From: CAZCEC01 sp964497615
GTDB taxonomy: Bacteria > Chloroflexota > Anaerolineae > Anaerolineales > UBA6663
Direction: 5' to 3'
DNA: 37,857 nt
Assembly (NCBI GenBank): GCA_964497615.1
Contig: CAZCEC010000065.1
Span: forward strand, 1 to 37,857
Shown here one piece after another: positions 1-7,689 of the stretch; the first letter of the stretch is position 1; each line of letters starts with the position of its first letter. Made by a program: the position numbers and the translations under genes. The notes under the pieces are model-generated. The model saw only the letters and a list, made by a program, of their open reading frames with translations. It was not told where the DNA came from and made no database searches.

Positions 1-55
1 AACCCCTGACATCCGCCTTGCAAAGGCGGCGCTCTCCCAACTGAGCTACATCCCC
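1..55 (-). tRNA. tRNA-Ala(UGC), 3' part cut off by window edge
   Basis: The reverse complement starts GGGGATGTAGCTCAG and continues through an anticodon loop reading CTTTGCAAG, which gives anticodon UGC (Ala). The T-arm runs off the window at base 1, so only the 5' three quarters are seen. It lies 3 nt beyond the tRNA-Ile gene, the usual 16S-Ile-Ala order of a bacterial rRNA spacer. A 23S gene is expected to the left. Confidence 0.95.
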
Positions 56-58
56 AAG

Positions 59-132
59 TGGGCCTTTGAGGACTCGAACCTCAGACCTTCCCCTTATCAG
101 AGGGATGCTCTAACCAACTGAGCTAAAGGCCC
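59..132 (-). tRNA. tRNA-Ile(GAU)
   Basis: A complete 74-nt cloverleaf on the reverse strand: acceptor GGGCCTT pairs with AAGGCCC, the D-arm reads AGCTCAGTTGGT, the anticodon loop CTGATAA gives GAU, the T-loop is TTCGAGT, and A is the discriminator. CCA is not encoded (the next bases are CTT). It sits 123 nt downstream of the 16S 3' end, so it is released from the rRNA precursor. Confidence 0.96.
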
Positions 133-148
133 AACGACACCTCAACAC

Positions 149-167
149 CTGAAGAGTGACAGGAAGC
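149..167. repeat. right arm of the 16S rRNA processing stem (in the 16S-tRNA spacer)
   Basis: This 19-nt block is the exact reverse complement of bases 1833-1851 upstream of 16S. In the transcript the two blocks flank 16S and can pair into the long helix cut by RNase III in bacterial pre-rRNA. Pairing extends partly beyond the perfect 19 bp (bases 145-147 with 1853-1855). Confidence 0.88.
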
Positions 168-255
168 GCCCGGGAGGGGCGGAAGGGGCGGGGGGTGCTG
201 CTTGGATGGGGTGGTGGGGCAGGGGTCCGAAGACCCAGCCCGGCGCACTCCCTAG

Positions 256-1765
<1,510 letters not shown>

Positions 1766-1769
1766 GACG

Positions 1770-1792
1770 GTCCAATGGCTGCGCCATTGGAC
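1770..1792 (-). other. perfect hairpin just upstream of mature 16S 5' end
   Basis: GTCCAATGGC (1770-1779) and GCCATTGGAC (1783-1792) are perfect 10-bp arms around a 3-nt loop. It lies about 5 nt before the 16S 5' end, between the processing-stem arm and the mature rRNA. It probably helps leader folding or maturation. Confidence 0.7.
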
Positions 1793-1832
1793 TTGGAGTT
1801 TCTTGCTCCCCAACTCTTCCTTACTCTGGTGT

Positions 1833-1851
1833 GCTTCCTGTCACTCTTCAG
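1833..1851. repeat. left arm of the 16S rRNA processing stem (in the leader)
   Basis: Exact 19-nt reverse complement of bases 149-167; see that entry. A TTGACA on the minus strand at 1853-1858 abuts it, but it has no -10 at a useful distance and is better read as part of the leader. Confidence 0.88.
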
Positions 1852-1876
1852 TTGTCAAGGTGCGCTGAGAGAGACG

Positions 1877-1910
1877 AAAAACCGATGCGAAGTTCGTTCG
1901 TTCGCATCGG
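1877..1910 (-). terminator. terminator-like hairpin inside the rRNA leader
   Basis: CCGATGCGAA (1882-1891) and TTCGCATCGG (1901-1910) form a perfect 10-bp stem with a 9-nt loop. Read on the minus strand it is followed by five T (1877-1881), the form of an intrinsic terminator. It lies downstream of the predicted rRNA promoter and upstream of 16S. It may stop recR read-through or act as an attenuator that rRNA antitermination must pass. A small hairpin at 1952-1965 (GCTCGC/GCGAGC) upstream could be a boxB-like element; no clear boxA was found. Confidence 0.65.
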
Positions 1911-1984
1911 CCCTTTTGAGTGGGTCGCTCTCTCAATTGTCTGGTTTGCCCGCTCGCAGGCGAGCTAAACGTCCTACACCCGTC

Positions 1985-2012
1985 ATTATATGCCCCGCGT
2001 CACAATTGTCAA
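1985..2012 (-). promoter_or_regulatory. rRNA operon promoter
   Basis: On the minus strand TTGACA (2007-2012) is followed after 16 bp by TATAAT (1985-1990). Both hexamers are perfect housekeeping-sigma consensus, which fits an rRNA promoter. It begins 32 bp after the recR stop and predicts a leader of roughly 210 nt before 16S. Confidence 0.85.
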
Positions 2013-2043
2013 GGGCAGATCAAAAACTCCTCCCGAGCCGCAC

Positions 2044-2655
2044 TCACATCTCGCTCCGCCCCTGCAAGGCGCGCGCCAGCGTCGTCTCGTCGGCATACTC
2101 CAGGTCGCCGCCCACCGGCAGGCCCCGCGCCAGCCGCGTCACCCGCACCCCATGCGCGGCAAGCTGCTTTTGCAGGTACATGGCCGTGGCCTCACCCTCC
2201 AGGCTGATGTTGGTTGCCAGGATCACTTCCTTCACTGGCTCGCGCCCCAGCCGCGCCAGCAGCTCGCGGATCTTCAGGTCCTCCGGCCCAATGCCCTCCA
2301 CCGGCGAGATGACACCGTTCAGCACGTGGTAGCGGCCCTTGTATTCGCGCGTGCGCTCGATGGCCAGCACGTCTAGCGGCTCCTCCACCACGCAAATCAC
2401 GCCCGTCTGCCGGGCCGGGTCGGCGCACACCGGGCACGGTTCCTGCTCGGCATCCGTAATGTTAAAGCAGACCGAACAGAACCGGGTGCGCTCCTTCAAT
2501 TCCACCAGCGCCTCGGCCAGGTCGCGTGGCTGCTGCCCGTCGCCGCGGATGAGGAAGTACGTCAGCCGCGAGGCCGACTTGGGCCCGATGCCGGGCAGCT
2601 TCGAGAACTCGTCAATCAGGCGTTGGACGGCTTTGGGGGTGGCGAGGGTGGACAT
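2044..2655 (-). CDS. recR: recombination mediator protein RecR
   Basis: A 203-residue protein of normal RecR length. It acts with RecF/RecO in gap repair, helping load RecA onto SSB-coated DNA. Visible domains in order: a helix-hairpin-helix near residues 18-36 (LPGIGPKSASRL); a four-Cys zinc site at C60, C63, C74 and C77; a Toprim domain from about residue 85 with the acidic VVEEPLD motif; and a C-terminal LARGLPVGGDLEYADETTL segment typical of the family. It is the last gene of the dnaX-ybaB-VOC-recR run. dnaX-ybaB-recR is a widely conserved arrangement, here with a VOC gene added. The rRNA promoter starts just beyond its stop. Confidence 0.97.
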   Translation of the reverse strand: MSTLATPKAVQRLIDEFSKLPGIGPKSASRLTYFLIRGDGQQPRDLAEALVELKERTRFCSVCFNITDAEQEPCPVCADPARQTGVICVVEEPLDVLAIERTREYKGRYHVLNGVISPVEGIGPEDLKIRELLARLGREPVKEVILATNISLEGEATAMYLQKQLAAHGVRVTRLARGLPVGGDLEYADETTLARALQGRSEM

Positions 2656-2686
2656 GGAGAACCGCCAGAGAAGCTCTACCCGCCGG

Positions 2687-3058
2687 TCAAACGTGCTGAT
2701 CGACCAGAATCGGATTGCCGTCCGGGTCCACGGCCATCAAGCTCGCCGGGCCGGTGGTCGTCTCGTCGGCCTCAGCCATCAGCGCGACGCCCTGCGCCTT
2801 CAACTGCCGCTGCAACTCGCGCACATCCGTAAAGGTCCCAAGTTTCTGCGCGTTGCTGTCCCAGCCGGGGTTAAAGGTCAGGATATTCTTCTCAAACATC
2901 CCCTGAAAGAGGCCGATGACATGATCGCCATTCTTCAGGATCAGCCAGTTCTCAGACGCGTTGCCCATGAAGACCTTGAAGCCAAACTTCTCGTAGAAGG
3001 CGCGCGAGGCCTCCAGGTCCTTGACGGCCAGGCTGATCGAAAAGTTTCCCAGATCCAT
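2687..3058 (-). CDS. VOC (glyoxalase/bleomycin-resistance fold) family protein
   Basis: 123 residues, matching a single VOC domain of two beta-alpha-beta-beta-beta units. The opening FSISLAVKDLEASRAFYEKF and the closing ASLMAVDPDGNPILVDQH are typical of this superfamily of metal-dependent lyases, dioxygenases and resistance proteins. The substrate cannot be told from sequence. It lies between ybaB and recR on the same strand (31 nt after recR's start, 39 nt from ybaB's stop) and is probably cotranscribed. It may simply be a lineage-specific passenger in a DNA-repair operon. Confidence 0.85.
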   Translation of the reverse strand: MDLGNFSISLAVKDLEASRAFYEKFGFKVFMGNASENWLILKNGDHVIGLFQGMFEKNILTFNPGWDSNAQKLGTFTDVRELQRQLKAQGVALMAEADETTTGPASLMAVDPDGNPILVDQHV

Positions 3059-3097
3059 CTCACCTCCTCGTGAGCTTCATCAAGCGCGGCCCGCGAT

Positions 3098-3448
3098 TCA
3101 TTCACCCAGCCCCGGCAGCCCCAGCCCCGCCGACAGCCCCCGCAGCCGCTCGGCCGCCAGGGTCTGCGACTGCTCCAGGGCGCTGTTGACCGCCGCCACC
3201 AGCAAGTCCTCCAGCATTTCGCGGTCGGTGAGGGCGGCCTGAAGCGCCTCCGGTGAGATGCTCAGATGGTGCAGCCGCTGCTGCCCATCAATCACCACCT
3301 GCACCGCATCGCCGCCGGCGGAGATGGTCAGGCGCTCCTGCGCCAACTCCTCCTGCGCGCGTTTCATCTCCGCCTGCATCTGGTTGAGCTTGTCCATCAG
3401 CCCGCCGCCCAGCCCGGGCGGCAACTGCATGCCTTTGCCCTTGGTCAT
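3098..3448 (-). CDS. YbaB/EbfC family nucleoid-associated protein
   Basis: A 116-residue basic/acidic helical protein of the YbaB family, which binds DNA as a dimer. The pattern GLMDKLNQMQAEMKRAQEEL, then VQVVIDGQQRLHHLSISPE, then LEDLLVAAVNSALEQ is characteristic. I place the start at ATG 3448, four bases after the dnaX stop. A longer reading from 3502 overlaps the end of dnaX and its first 18 residues look unlike the family. The tight dnaX-ybaB-(VOC)-recR arrangement supports both the call and translational coupling. Confidence 0.93.
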   Translation of the reverse strand: MTKGKGMQLPPGLGGGLMDKLNQMQAEMKRAQEELAQERLTISAGGDAVQVVIDGQQRLHHLSISPEALQAALTDREMLEDLLVAAVNSALEQSQTLAAERLRGLSAGLGLPGLGE

Positions 3449-3452
3449 GTCA

Positions 3453-5069
3453 TCACTCCACGATCTCGCCGCCCAGGTCCAGGGCTGCGGCCACCATGCC
3501 ATCCTCGGGGATGTCGTCGGACCGGGCGGCCCGGCCGCGCTTGCCCGAGGTGACTTCGAATTTCACCGCGCAGGGCTGGCCCAGCACTTCCGCCAGCAGA
3601 GTTTCCACATCCGCCCGCACGGTGCTGCTGCTGATCTTCTTGTGCACAAACTCGCTGGTCGCCAAGCGCAGCACCTGACCGTCAAACCCGGCCAGGGTGC
3701 ACGAGCGCAGCAGCGCCTCGGTAGCCTTGTCCCGTTCCCGCATCAGCCCCAGCAGCCGCGACCACTCGGCCCGCATGTCAACGCCCGGGCGATTCCCGGC
3801 GGGCGCTTCCGCGGGCCCAGCCACTGGCGCCGCCGCCGATGTGGCGCTGGCCGCCGCCCGCACTGGCGACTGGCCGGCGGCCTTGGTTGGCGCCGAGGGG
3901 TGCGCGCGCGGGGCTGGTGGCAGCGATCGCTCCGCTGCCGGCTCGCGCGCCGCCGGGCGGGGCGCCGGTTCGGACGCGGCCGGCGCCTCGGGCGGCAGAA
4001 AGGCCTCCACCACAGCCAGCTCCAGCGGCAACTGCGGCTGCCAGCCGCCGCGCGCATCGTTGGCGGCGGCATTGAACGCCCGGATCACCCGGAGCAGGCT
4101 GGGCACATCCAGGCGCTCAGCCTGGCGCGCCATCACCGCCCGCGTCTCCGCCGTGGCTTCCACCAGCCCCGCATTGCCCAGGCGCACCAGCATCAGTCCG
4201 CGCGCATAGTCCACCACCTGGCGGGCCAATTGGCGCGGATCGGCGCCCGCGTCCAGCGCCCCATTCACCAGGTCCAGCCCGGCCGTCAGGTCACCAGCGG
4301 CGGCGGCCGCCATGAGGCCGCTCACCGCCTCGCCCGCGCCCGTGCCCAGCAGGCTCTGCGCCTGGACCAGGGTAATGCGGTCGCCCGCGCCGGCCAGTTG
4401 GTCCAGCATGCTCTCGGCATCGCGCAGCGCGCCCGTCGCCTGCCGCGCCACCACCTCCAGGGCTTCCAGTTCGTAATCCAGCCCCTCCTGCTCGCACAGC
4501 CCCTTCAGCCGCGCCACGATCTCGCTCACCGGGATGCGGCGGAACTCGAACCGTTGGCAGCGCGACGAGACGGTGGCCGGGATCTTGTGGATTTCGGTCG
4601 TCGCCAAAATGAAGATGGCGTGCGGCGGCGGCTCTTCCAGCGTCTTCAGCAGCGCGTTGAACGCCGGGCCTGAGAGCATGTGGACTTCGTCAATAATGTA
4701 AACCTTGTACTGGCCCTCGCTCGGCGCGAAGTTGATTTTGTCGCGCAGGTCGCGCACGTTCTCGACGCTGTTGTTGGAGGCGCCGTCAATCTCAATCAGG
4801 TCGAGGAACCGGCCCTCGGTAACGGCCACGCAGTGGGCGCAGGTGTTATCAGGCCGCTGGGCCGGGTCCGGGTGGAGGCAGTTGACGGCCTTGGCCACCA
4901 GACGCGCGCTGGTGGTCTTGCCGCAGCCGCGCGGGCCGGCGAAGAGATAAGCGTGGGCCACGTGGCCAGTGCGCAGGGCATTCCGCAGGGTCTGGACGAC
5001 ATGCTCCTGACCGACCACTTCTTCCCACTGCTGGGGGCGCCACTTGCGATAGAGTGCCTGAGGGGACAT
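3453..5069 (-). CDS. dnaX: DNA polymerase III subunit gamma/tau
   Basis: The clamp-loader ATPase of replication. From the ATG at 5069 it reads MSPQALYRKWRPQ, the standard DnaX N terminus. Walker A (GPRGCGKTT), Walker B with a DEVH box (IIDEVHML), the sensor-1 LATTEIHKIPATVSSRC stretch and the lid/collar region follow. An Ala/Pro-rich linker and a C-terminal tau-like domain then end in the YbaB-proximal stop. An alternative TTG start at 5090 would add seven residues. The zinc module shows C...C-A-H-C with Asp or Asn where a further Cys is usual (expected C-x2-C-x2-C). I saw no obvious A-rich slippery site for a gamma frameshift. Confidence 0.97.
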   Translation of the reverse strand: MSPQALYRKWRPQQWEEVVGQEHVVQTLRNALRTGHVAHAYLFAGPRGCGKTTSARLVAKAVNCLHPDPAQRPDNTCAHCVAVTEGRFLDLIEIDGASNNSVENVRDLRDKINFAPSEGQYKVYIIDEVHMLSGPAFNALLKTLEEPPPHAIFILATTEIHKIPATVSSRCQRFEFRRIPVSEIVARLKGLCEQEGLDYELEALEVVARQATGALRDAESMLDQLAGAGDRITLVQAQSLLGTGAGEAVSGLMAAAAAGDLTAGLDLVNGALDAGADPRQLARQVVDYARGLMLVRLGNAGLVEATAETRAVMARQAERLDVPSLLRVIRAFNAAANDARGGWQPQLPLELAVVEAFLPPEAPAASEPAPRPAAREPAAERSLPPAPRAHPSAPTKAAGQSPVRAAASATSAAAPVAGPAEAPAGNRPGVDMRAEWSRLLGLMRERDKATEALLRSCTLAGFDGQVLRLATSEFVHKKISSSTVRADVETLLAEVLGQPCAVKFEVTSGKRGRAARSDDIPEDGMVAAALDLGGEIVE

Positions 5070-5142
5070 CAGTGTTAACGAGCTCACCAATACTCGTTCC
5101 GGCGAGTGTAGCAGACGGACACGCTTCCCGCAAGACGGAGTA

Positions 5143-5151
5143 TGTTATAAT
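5143..5151 (+). promoter_or_regulatory. extended -10 promoter of tatA
   Basis: TG-T-TATAAT (TATAAT at 5146-5151). No convincing -35 lies 16-18 bp upstream, but the TGn extension can compensate. Predicted start near 5158 gives a leader of about 64 nt. Confidence 0.7.
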
Positions 5152-5169
5152 CCGCCCATCCTAAATCGA

Positions 5170-5190
5170 CCGGCGCACGGTGTGCGCCGG
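5170..5190 (+). other. 9-bp hairpin in the tatA leader
   Basis: CCGGCGCAC (5170-5178) and GTGCGCCGG (5182-5190) pair perfectly around a 3-nt loop, 31 nt before the start codon. No T-tract follows, so it is more likely an mRNA stability or folding element than a terminator. Confidence 0.6.
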
Positions 5191-5221
5191 CCAGCTTCGA
5201 GGAGAAGAAAAGGAAGGCCTT

Positions 5222-5422
5222 ATGCGACTGCCCGGTGGCTGGGAATGGATTATCGTGCTGGTGATCGTCGTGCTCGTCTTCGGCGTGGGCCGCCTGAGCA
5301 AGATCGGCAGCGAGCTCGGCTCTGCCATCCGCAACTTCAGGGAAGGCCTGGGCAACAAAGACGAACAGGACGCCAAGAAAGAGGAGGCGACCGCCAAGGT
5401 CGTTGAGGAAGAACAGAAGTAG
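5222..5422 (+). CDS. tatA: twin-arginine translocase subunit TatA/E family
   Basis: 66 residues from the ATG at 5222, which follows a purine-rich AGGAGAAGAAAAGGAAGG region. A reading from 5180 adds 14 residues before the membrane helix and is rejected. One N-terminal membrane helix (about residues 7-24) ends in VFGVGRL. An amphipathic helix (SKIGSELGSAIRNFREGL) and a charged Glu/Lys-rich tail complete the TatA plan. TatA oligomers form the pathway for folded proteins in the cytoplasmic membrane. No tatC is nearby. Monocistronic: it has its own promoter and a strong terminator. Confidence 0.93.
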   Translation: MRLPGGWEWIIVLVIVVLVFGVGRLSKIGSELGSAIRNFREGLGNKDEQDAKKEEATAKVVEEEQK

Positions 5423-5430
5423 CTCTCTCA

Positions 5431-5461
5431 GAACCGCCCAACTGGGCGGTTCTTTTTTTTT
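5431..5461 (+). terminator. intrinsic terminator of tatA
   Basis: GAACCGCCCA (5431-5440) and TGGGCGGTTC (5443-5452) are perfect 10-bp arms around a 2-nt gap, so the last pairs open in the real loop. An unbroken T run follows. The T run overlaps the stop codon of the convergent gene at 5460. Confidence 0.95.
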
Positions 5462-5927
5462 ACCCCGCGGCCTTGCTGAGCTCAGCCTCCACATCCAGCG
5501 CCAGCCGCTGGAGCCGCGTGCTGGGGACCTTCAAGTTCAAGGTAAAAATCTGCTTGTTGATCTCTCCCAGGCGCGTGCGGAAACGTGCCTGAGCCTGCTC
5601 CCACTCCTGCTCCACCAGCAGCCGCCGCTCAATAGCGGCCGCGCCGCTCTGCCCGGCCAGCGCCGCCAACTCGCCCGTGCGCCACTCGCGCGCCCGCAGC
5701 ACCGCCAGCCGCGCCTGCGCCACCTGGTCGCGGATGCTCACATCGTCTTCCAGCCAGTCGGGCCGAAAGCCGTTCTTCTTGAGCAGATCATTGGCAAGCT
5801 GCCAGGTCGGATCCTCGTAAGGATTGTCATCCAGGCTCAGCGGCTGCCCATGCCCGCGCAGGTTGTCGAATTTGCCCTCTTCGCGGGCTTTGCGAAGCTG
5901 TTCTTCGATCACGCGGTCGAAATTCAC
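5460..5927 (-). CDS. DUF1992 / DnaJ-family-domain protein
   Basis: 155 residues. The N terminus NFDRVIEEQLRKAREEGKFDNLRGHGQPLSLDD with the following NPYEDP is the hallmark of the DUF1992 family, which in eukaryotes is the conserved part of DNAJC28. Bacterial members have no J domain and no established biochemical role. The rest is predicted all-helical and rich in Arg/Glu. It is convergent with tatA and its stop overlaps the tatA terminator T-tract. No partner gene is obvious. Confidence 0.88.
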   Translation of the reverse strand: MNFDRVIEEQLRKAREEGKFDNLRGHGQPLSLDDNPYEDPTWQLANDLLKKNGFRPDWLEDDVSIRDQVAQARLAVLRAREWRTGELAALAGQSGAAAIERRLLVEQEWEQAQARFRTRLGEINKQIFTLNLKVPSTRLQRLALDVEAELSKAAG

Positions 5928-6005
5928 AGGGGCCTCCGGCGCAACAGGGTAGGGTAGCGGCGCGCCATGAGAAAAATATCGCTAATTGGGTCCAAATGCA
6001 ACATT

Positions 6006-6800
6006 CTACGGGATCGTGAACTGGGTGTGCAGGGTGCCGCCCGCATCGCTTAGCAATATCTGCTTGCCGGAGGCCCAGGCCGGCGTGCTCTGTCCCCAGT
6101 ACAGGTCGGTGACCGTGTCGGTCCCGGAGGCCGTGTGCAAGGAAATGGTGCCGCCCTGGTTGAGCGAGAGGACTGGGAACTGGTAGAGCCGGCCGGTCTC
6201 GTCGCGCACGCTCCACCCCGCCAATTGCACCGCCCCGCCCTCATTAAAGATCACCACGACTTCGTCGGCCAGCACTCCAGCCCCGCGCACCTCGCGGATG
6301 ATCAGGCTGGGCGCGGGCTGGTTGGGGTCGCGTGTGGCCGTGGGCAGCGGCGGCTCCACCGGGTTGGTCGGCAGGGGCGCGGCCTCGGCCGGCGTCGCGG
6401 TGGGCGGCACATAGCCCTCCACCGGAATGATGAGGCTTTGCCCGACGGTGAGGAAGTTGGGATCGGTGAGATTGTTCGCCGCCAGGATGTCGTCCACCGT
6501 CACGCCGTAGCGCGTGGCGATGCTGCCCATGGTGTCGCCGGCCTGGACGACGTAAATGGTGGGGGTCGGCCCGGCGGCGGCCGTTTCGCCGGCCGGGGGC
6601 AAGGTGAGGGTGGGCGCGGCAGGCTCGGGGGTGGCCGCCTCGGCCGTGGCCAGTGCCAGGGCCGTTTCCGGGGGCTGGCTGGTGGGCAAGCCGCGGCCGC
6701 TGGGGTGCGTGCTGTCCCAATACCACAACACGGCATAGGTGGCTGAAGCCGAGACCACCGCATTGAGTACGAGGTACAACAGGAAACGTCTGATATTCAT
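6006..6800 (-). CDS. membrane-anchored LysM and lamin-tail domain protein
   Basis: 264 residues. An N-terminal hydrophobic segment (about residues 5-27) anchors or exports it. A Pro/Thr/Ala-rich linker follows, then a LysM domain near residues 82-126 (YVVQAGDTMGSIATRYGV ... IIPVEG) that binds peptidoglycan-type glycans. A second Pro-rich linker leads to a C-terminal lamin-tail-like beta domain (about 165-264, with VQLAGWSVRDETG and GKQILLSDAGG). It probably acts outside the membrane as a wall-binding structural protein. The lamin-tail assignment is from motif spacing and is less certain than LysM. It is divergent from the NYN gene, with its own extended -10 at 6817-6825. Confidence 0.82.
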   Translation of the reverse strand: MNIRRFLLYLVLNAVVSASATYAVLWYWDSTHPSGRGLPTSQPPETALALATAEAATPEPAAPTLTLPPAGETAAAGPTPTIYVVQAGDTMGSIATRYGVTVDDILAANNLTDPNFLTVGQSLIIPVEGYVPPTATPAEAAPLPTNPVEPPLPTATRDPNQPAPSLIIREVRGAGVLADEVVVIFNEGGAVQLAGWSVRDETGRLYQFPVLSLNQGGTISLHTASGTDTVTDLYWGQSTPAWASGKQILLSDAGGTLHTQFTIP

Positions 6801-6816
6801 GGCACCCTCGCGGCTA

Positions 6817-6825
6817 ATAGTAGCA
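6817..6825 (-). promoter_or_regulatory. extended -10 promoter of the LysM gene
   Basis: On the minus strand TG-C-TACTAT (hexamer 6817-6822). It predicts a start about 10 nt before the ATG at 6800. It is back-to-back with a near-identical element at 6852-6860 on the plus strand. Confidence 0.6.
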
Positions 6826-6851
6826 ATTTCCCGCGGGGACGCAAACGCCTA

Positions 6852-6860
6852 TGCTACAAT
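6852..6860 (+). promoter_or_regulatory. extended -10 promoter of the NYN gene, leaderless layout
   Basis: TG-C-TACAAT (hexamer 6855-6860). The predicted +1 falls at about 6867, next to the ATG at 6868, so the mRNA would have essentially no 5' leader. No Shine-Dalgarno is visible. Confidence 0.65.
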
Positions 6861-6867
6861 CACCTCA

Positions 6868-7338
6868 ATGCCCTTCTTGATCGACGGCCACAACCTCATC
6901 GGCCAGATGCCGGAGCTGAGCCTGGATGATCCCGACGACGAGCGGAAGCTGATCGAGCTGCTGCGCGCCTACCTGGTGCGGGTGGACAAGAAGGGGGTGG
7001 TGATCTTCGACCAAGGGCTGCCCGGCGGCGCGGGCAAGTGGTCGAACAATGTGCTCGAAGTGCGGTTTGCCCCGCACCCCAAAACGGCCGACGACCTGAT
7101 CCGCGACCGCCTGCTGAAGGAGCGTAACCCGCGCGGCCTGGTGGTGGTGAGCGCCGACCGCGAGATTGCAGAAGCCGCGCGTCGCGCCGGGGCGGCGGTG
7201 CGCTTGCCGGTGGAGTTTTCCCGCCAGATGCTGGAACCGCCCAAACAGGACCAGCTAAAGGAAAAGGGGCTCTCCGCGGCCGAGGTCGAGGCCTGGGAGC
7301 GGGAGTTCCAGACCGCCAGGGGTCCTAAAAAGGTCTAG
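6868..7338 (+). CDS. NYN/YacP-like PIN-fold RNA-binding or nuclease protein
   Basis: 156 residues from ATG 6868; the upstream in-frame reading overlaps the LysM gene and the promoter and is rejected. The start MPFLIDGHNLIGQMPEL carries the first conserved Asp and the DGHN signature of NYN domains. VVIFDQG, the KTADDLIRDRLL block and VVVSADREIAEAARRAGA supply the later acidic residues. The domain is a PIN-like metal-dependent nuclease fold; YacP-type members act on RNA. The substrate here is unknown. The C terminus is Lys-rich and probably binds nucleic acid. Confidence 0.87.
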   Translation: MPFLIDGHNLIGQMPELSLDDPDDERKLIELLRAYLVRVDKKGVVIFDQGLPGGAGKWSNNVLEVRFAPHPKTADDLIRDRLLKERNPRGLVVVSADREIAEAARRAGAAVRLPVEFSRQMLEPPKQDQLKEKGLSAAEVEAWEREFQTARGPKKV

Positions 7339-7417
7339 AAACGCCGGACAAAGTGCATAGTACCAACGGGCCAGGCCATTTCTAAGAAGATTCTCACACC
7401 AAAACTGAAAATTGAGT

Positions 7418-7423
7418 TATAAT
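7418..7423 (+). promoter_or_regulatory. isolated TATAAT -10 before the structured region
   Basis: A perfect TATAAT with no recognisable -35 at 16-18 bp. It points into the structured, direct-repeat-bounded stretch 7441-7680. A matching TATAAT on the minus strand (7684-7689) points in from the other side. Confidence 0.4.
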
Positions 7424-7440
7424 CGTCAGTAAGCGCATCT

Positions 7441-7480
7441 GTCCCCTCCAAGTGGATGAGACGCCTGCAAACAAGTAACA
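7441..7480. repeat. direct repeat, copy 1
   Basis: About 40 nt containing GTCCCC, AAGTGGATGAG, CCTGCAAACAAGT. It aligns with 7641-7680 exactly 200 nt downstream at the first six bases, with a compensated 2-nt indel and about eight mismatches. Both copies end in a stop codon in the same frame (PANK-stop, PATK-stop). Confidence 0.75.
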
Positions 7481-7493
7481 AACAGGTGCGCCC

Positions 7494-7676
7494 ATGACTG
7501 CCCACTCCCCCAAAGTGGCCAGTCTTCCAATCAGGCCCACGGCGAAGTCCCCCCGCTTCCCGTGGGCCGACTGGTTTAAGCGGCCGGCGGCTGCCCCGTG
7601 GGTTAAAGTGTGCGGGCCATGTGCTTCGCACACGGCCCGCGTCCCCAAAGTAGATAAGGCCCCTGCAACCAAGTGA
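7494..7676 (+). CDS. possible small protein, unrecognised
   Basis: A 60-residue reading frame with ATG preceded by AGGTG at 6-nt spacing. It has Lys, Pro and Ala in abundance and two Cys in VCGPCASHTARV. Third positions are GC-rich, but the same bases form strong hairpins, which alone would bias composition. Its last 11 codons are a diverged copy of the end of a shorter frame stopping near 7478. I do not recognise it. It may be non-coding. Confidence 0.25.
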   Translation: MTAHSPKVASLPIRPTAKSPRFPWADWFKRPAAAPWVKVCGPCASHTARVPKVDKAPATK

Positions 7677-7680
7677 TAGA
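7641..7680. repeat. direct repeat, copy 2
   Basis: Second copy of the repeat at 7441-7480; see that entry. It contains GTCCCC, AAGTAGATAAG, CCTGCAACCAAGT. Confidence 0.75.
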
Positions 7681-7683
7681 CAC

Positions 7684-7689
7684 ATTATA
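7684..7689 (-). promoter_or_regulatory. isolated TATAAT -10 on the minus strand
   Basis: Perfect TATAAT reading toward lower coordinates through the structured region. There is no clear -35. It makes a minus-strand transcript of 7441-7680 as plausible as a plus-strand one. The stretch from 7690 to 7847 holds nothing else I can recognise. Confidence 0.35.

Larger units (their letters stand above)
7441..7680. ncRNA. candidate structured RNA, orientation unknown
   Basis: Two long hairpins dominate. GGCCCACGG...CCGTGGGCC lies at about 7537-7567, with an inner GAAG/CTTC and a C-rich loop. GCGGGCC-TGTGC...GCACA-GGCCCGC lies at about 7603-7631, with one mismatch and a TTC loop. A shorter CCACT/AGTGG hairpin precedes them. 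The stretch is bounded by 40-nt direct repeats and by inward-facing TATAAT boxes on both strands. I found no signature of tmRNA, RNase P RNA, SRP RNA or a named riboswitch. It may be RNA or simply a repeat-derived structure. Confidence 0.4.

Noticed and set aside
1853..1858. A perfect TTGACA upstream of 16S as a second rRNA promoter
   Set aside because: No -10 at 16-18 bp downstream; the bases adjoin the processing-stem arm. The promoter at 1985-2012 is far better.
3258..4673. A 471-residue plus-strand ORF
   Set aside because: Shadow of dnaX and ybaB on the other strand, with Arg/His/Gln-rich nonsense composition.
7441..7680. tmRNA, because of short frames ending PANK-stop and PATK-stop
   Set aside because: No tRNA-Ala-like ends, no tag resembling A-x-LAA, and no pseudoknot pattern recognisable.
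7335..7685. 116-residue minus-strand ORF over the structured region
   Set aside because: No recognisable domain, it overlaps strong hairpins and the opposite-strand frame, and it lacks a ribosome site.
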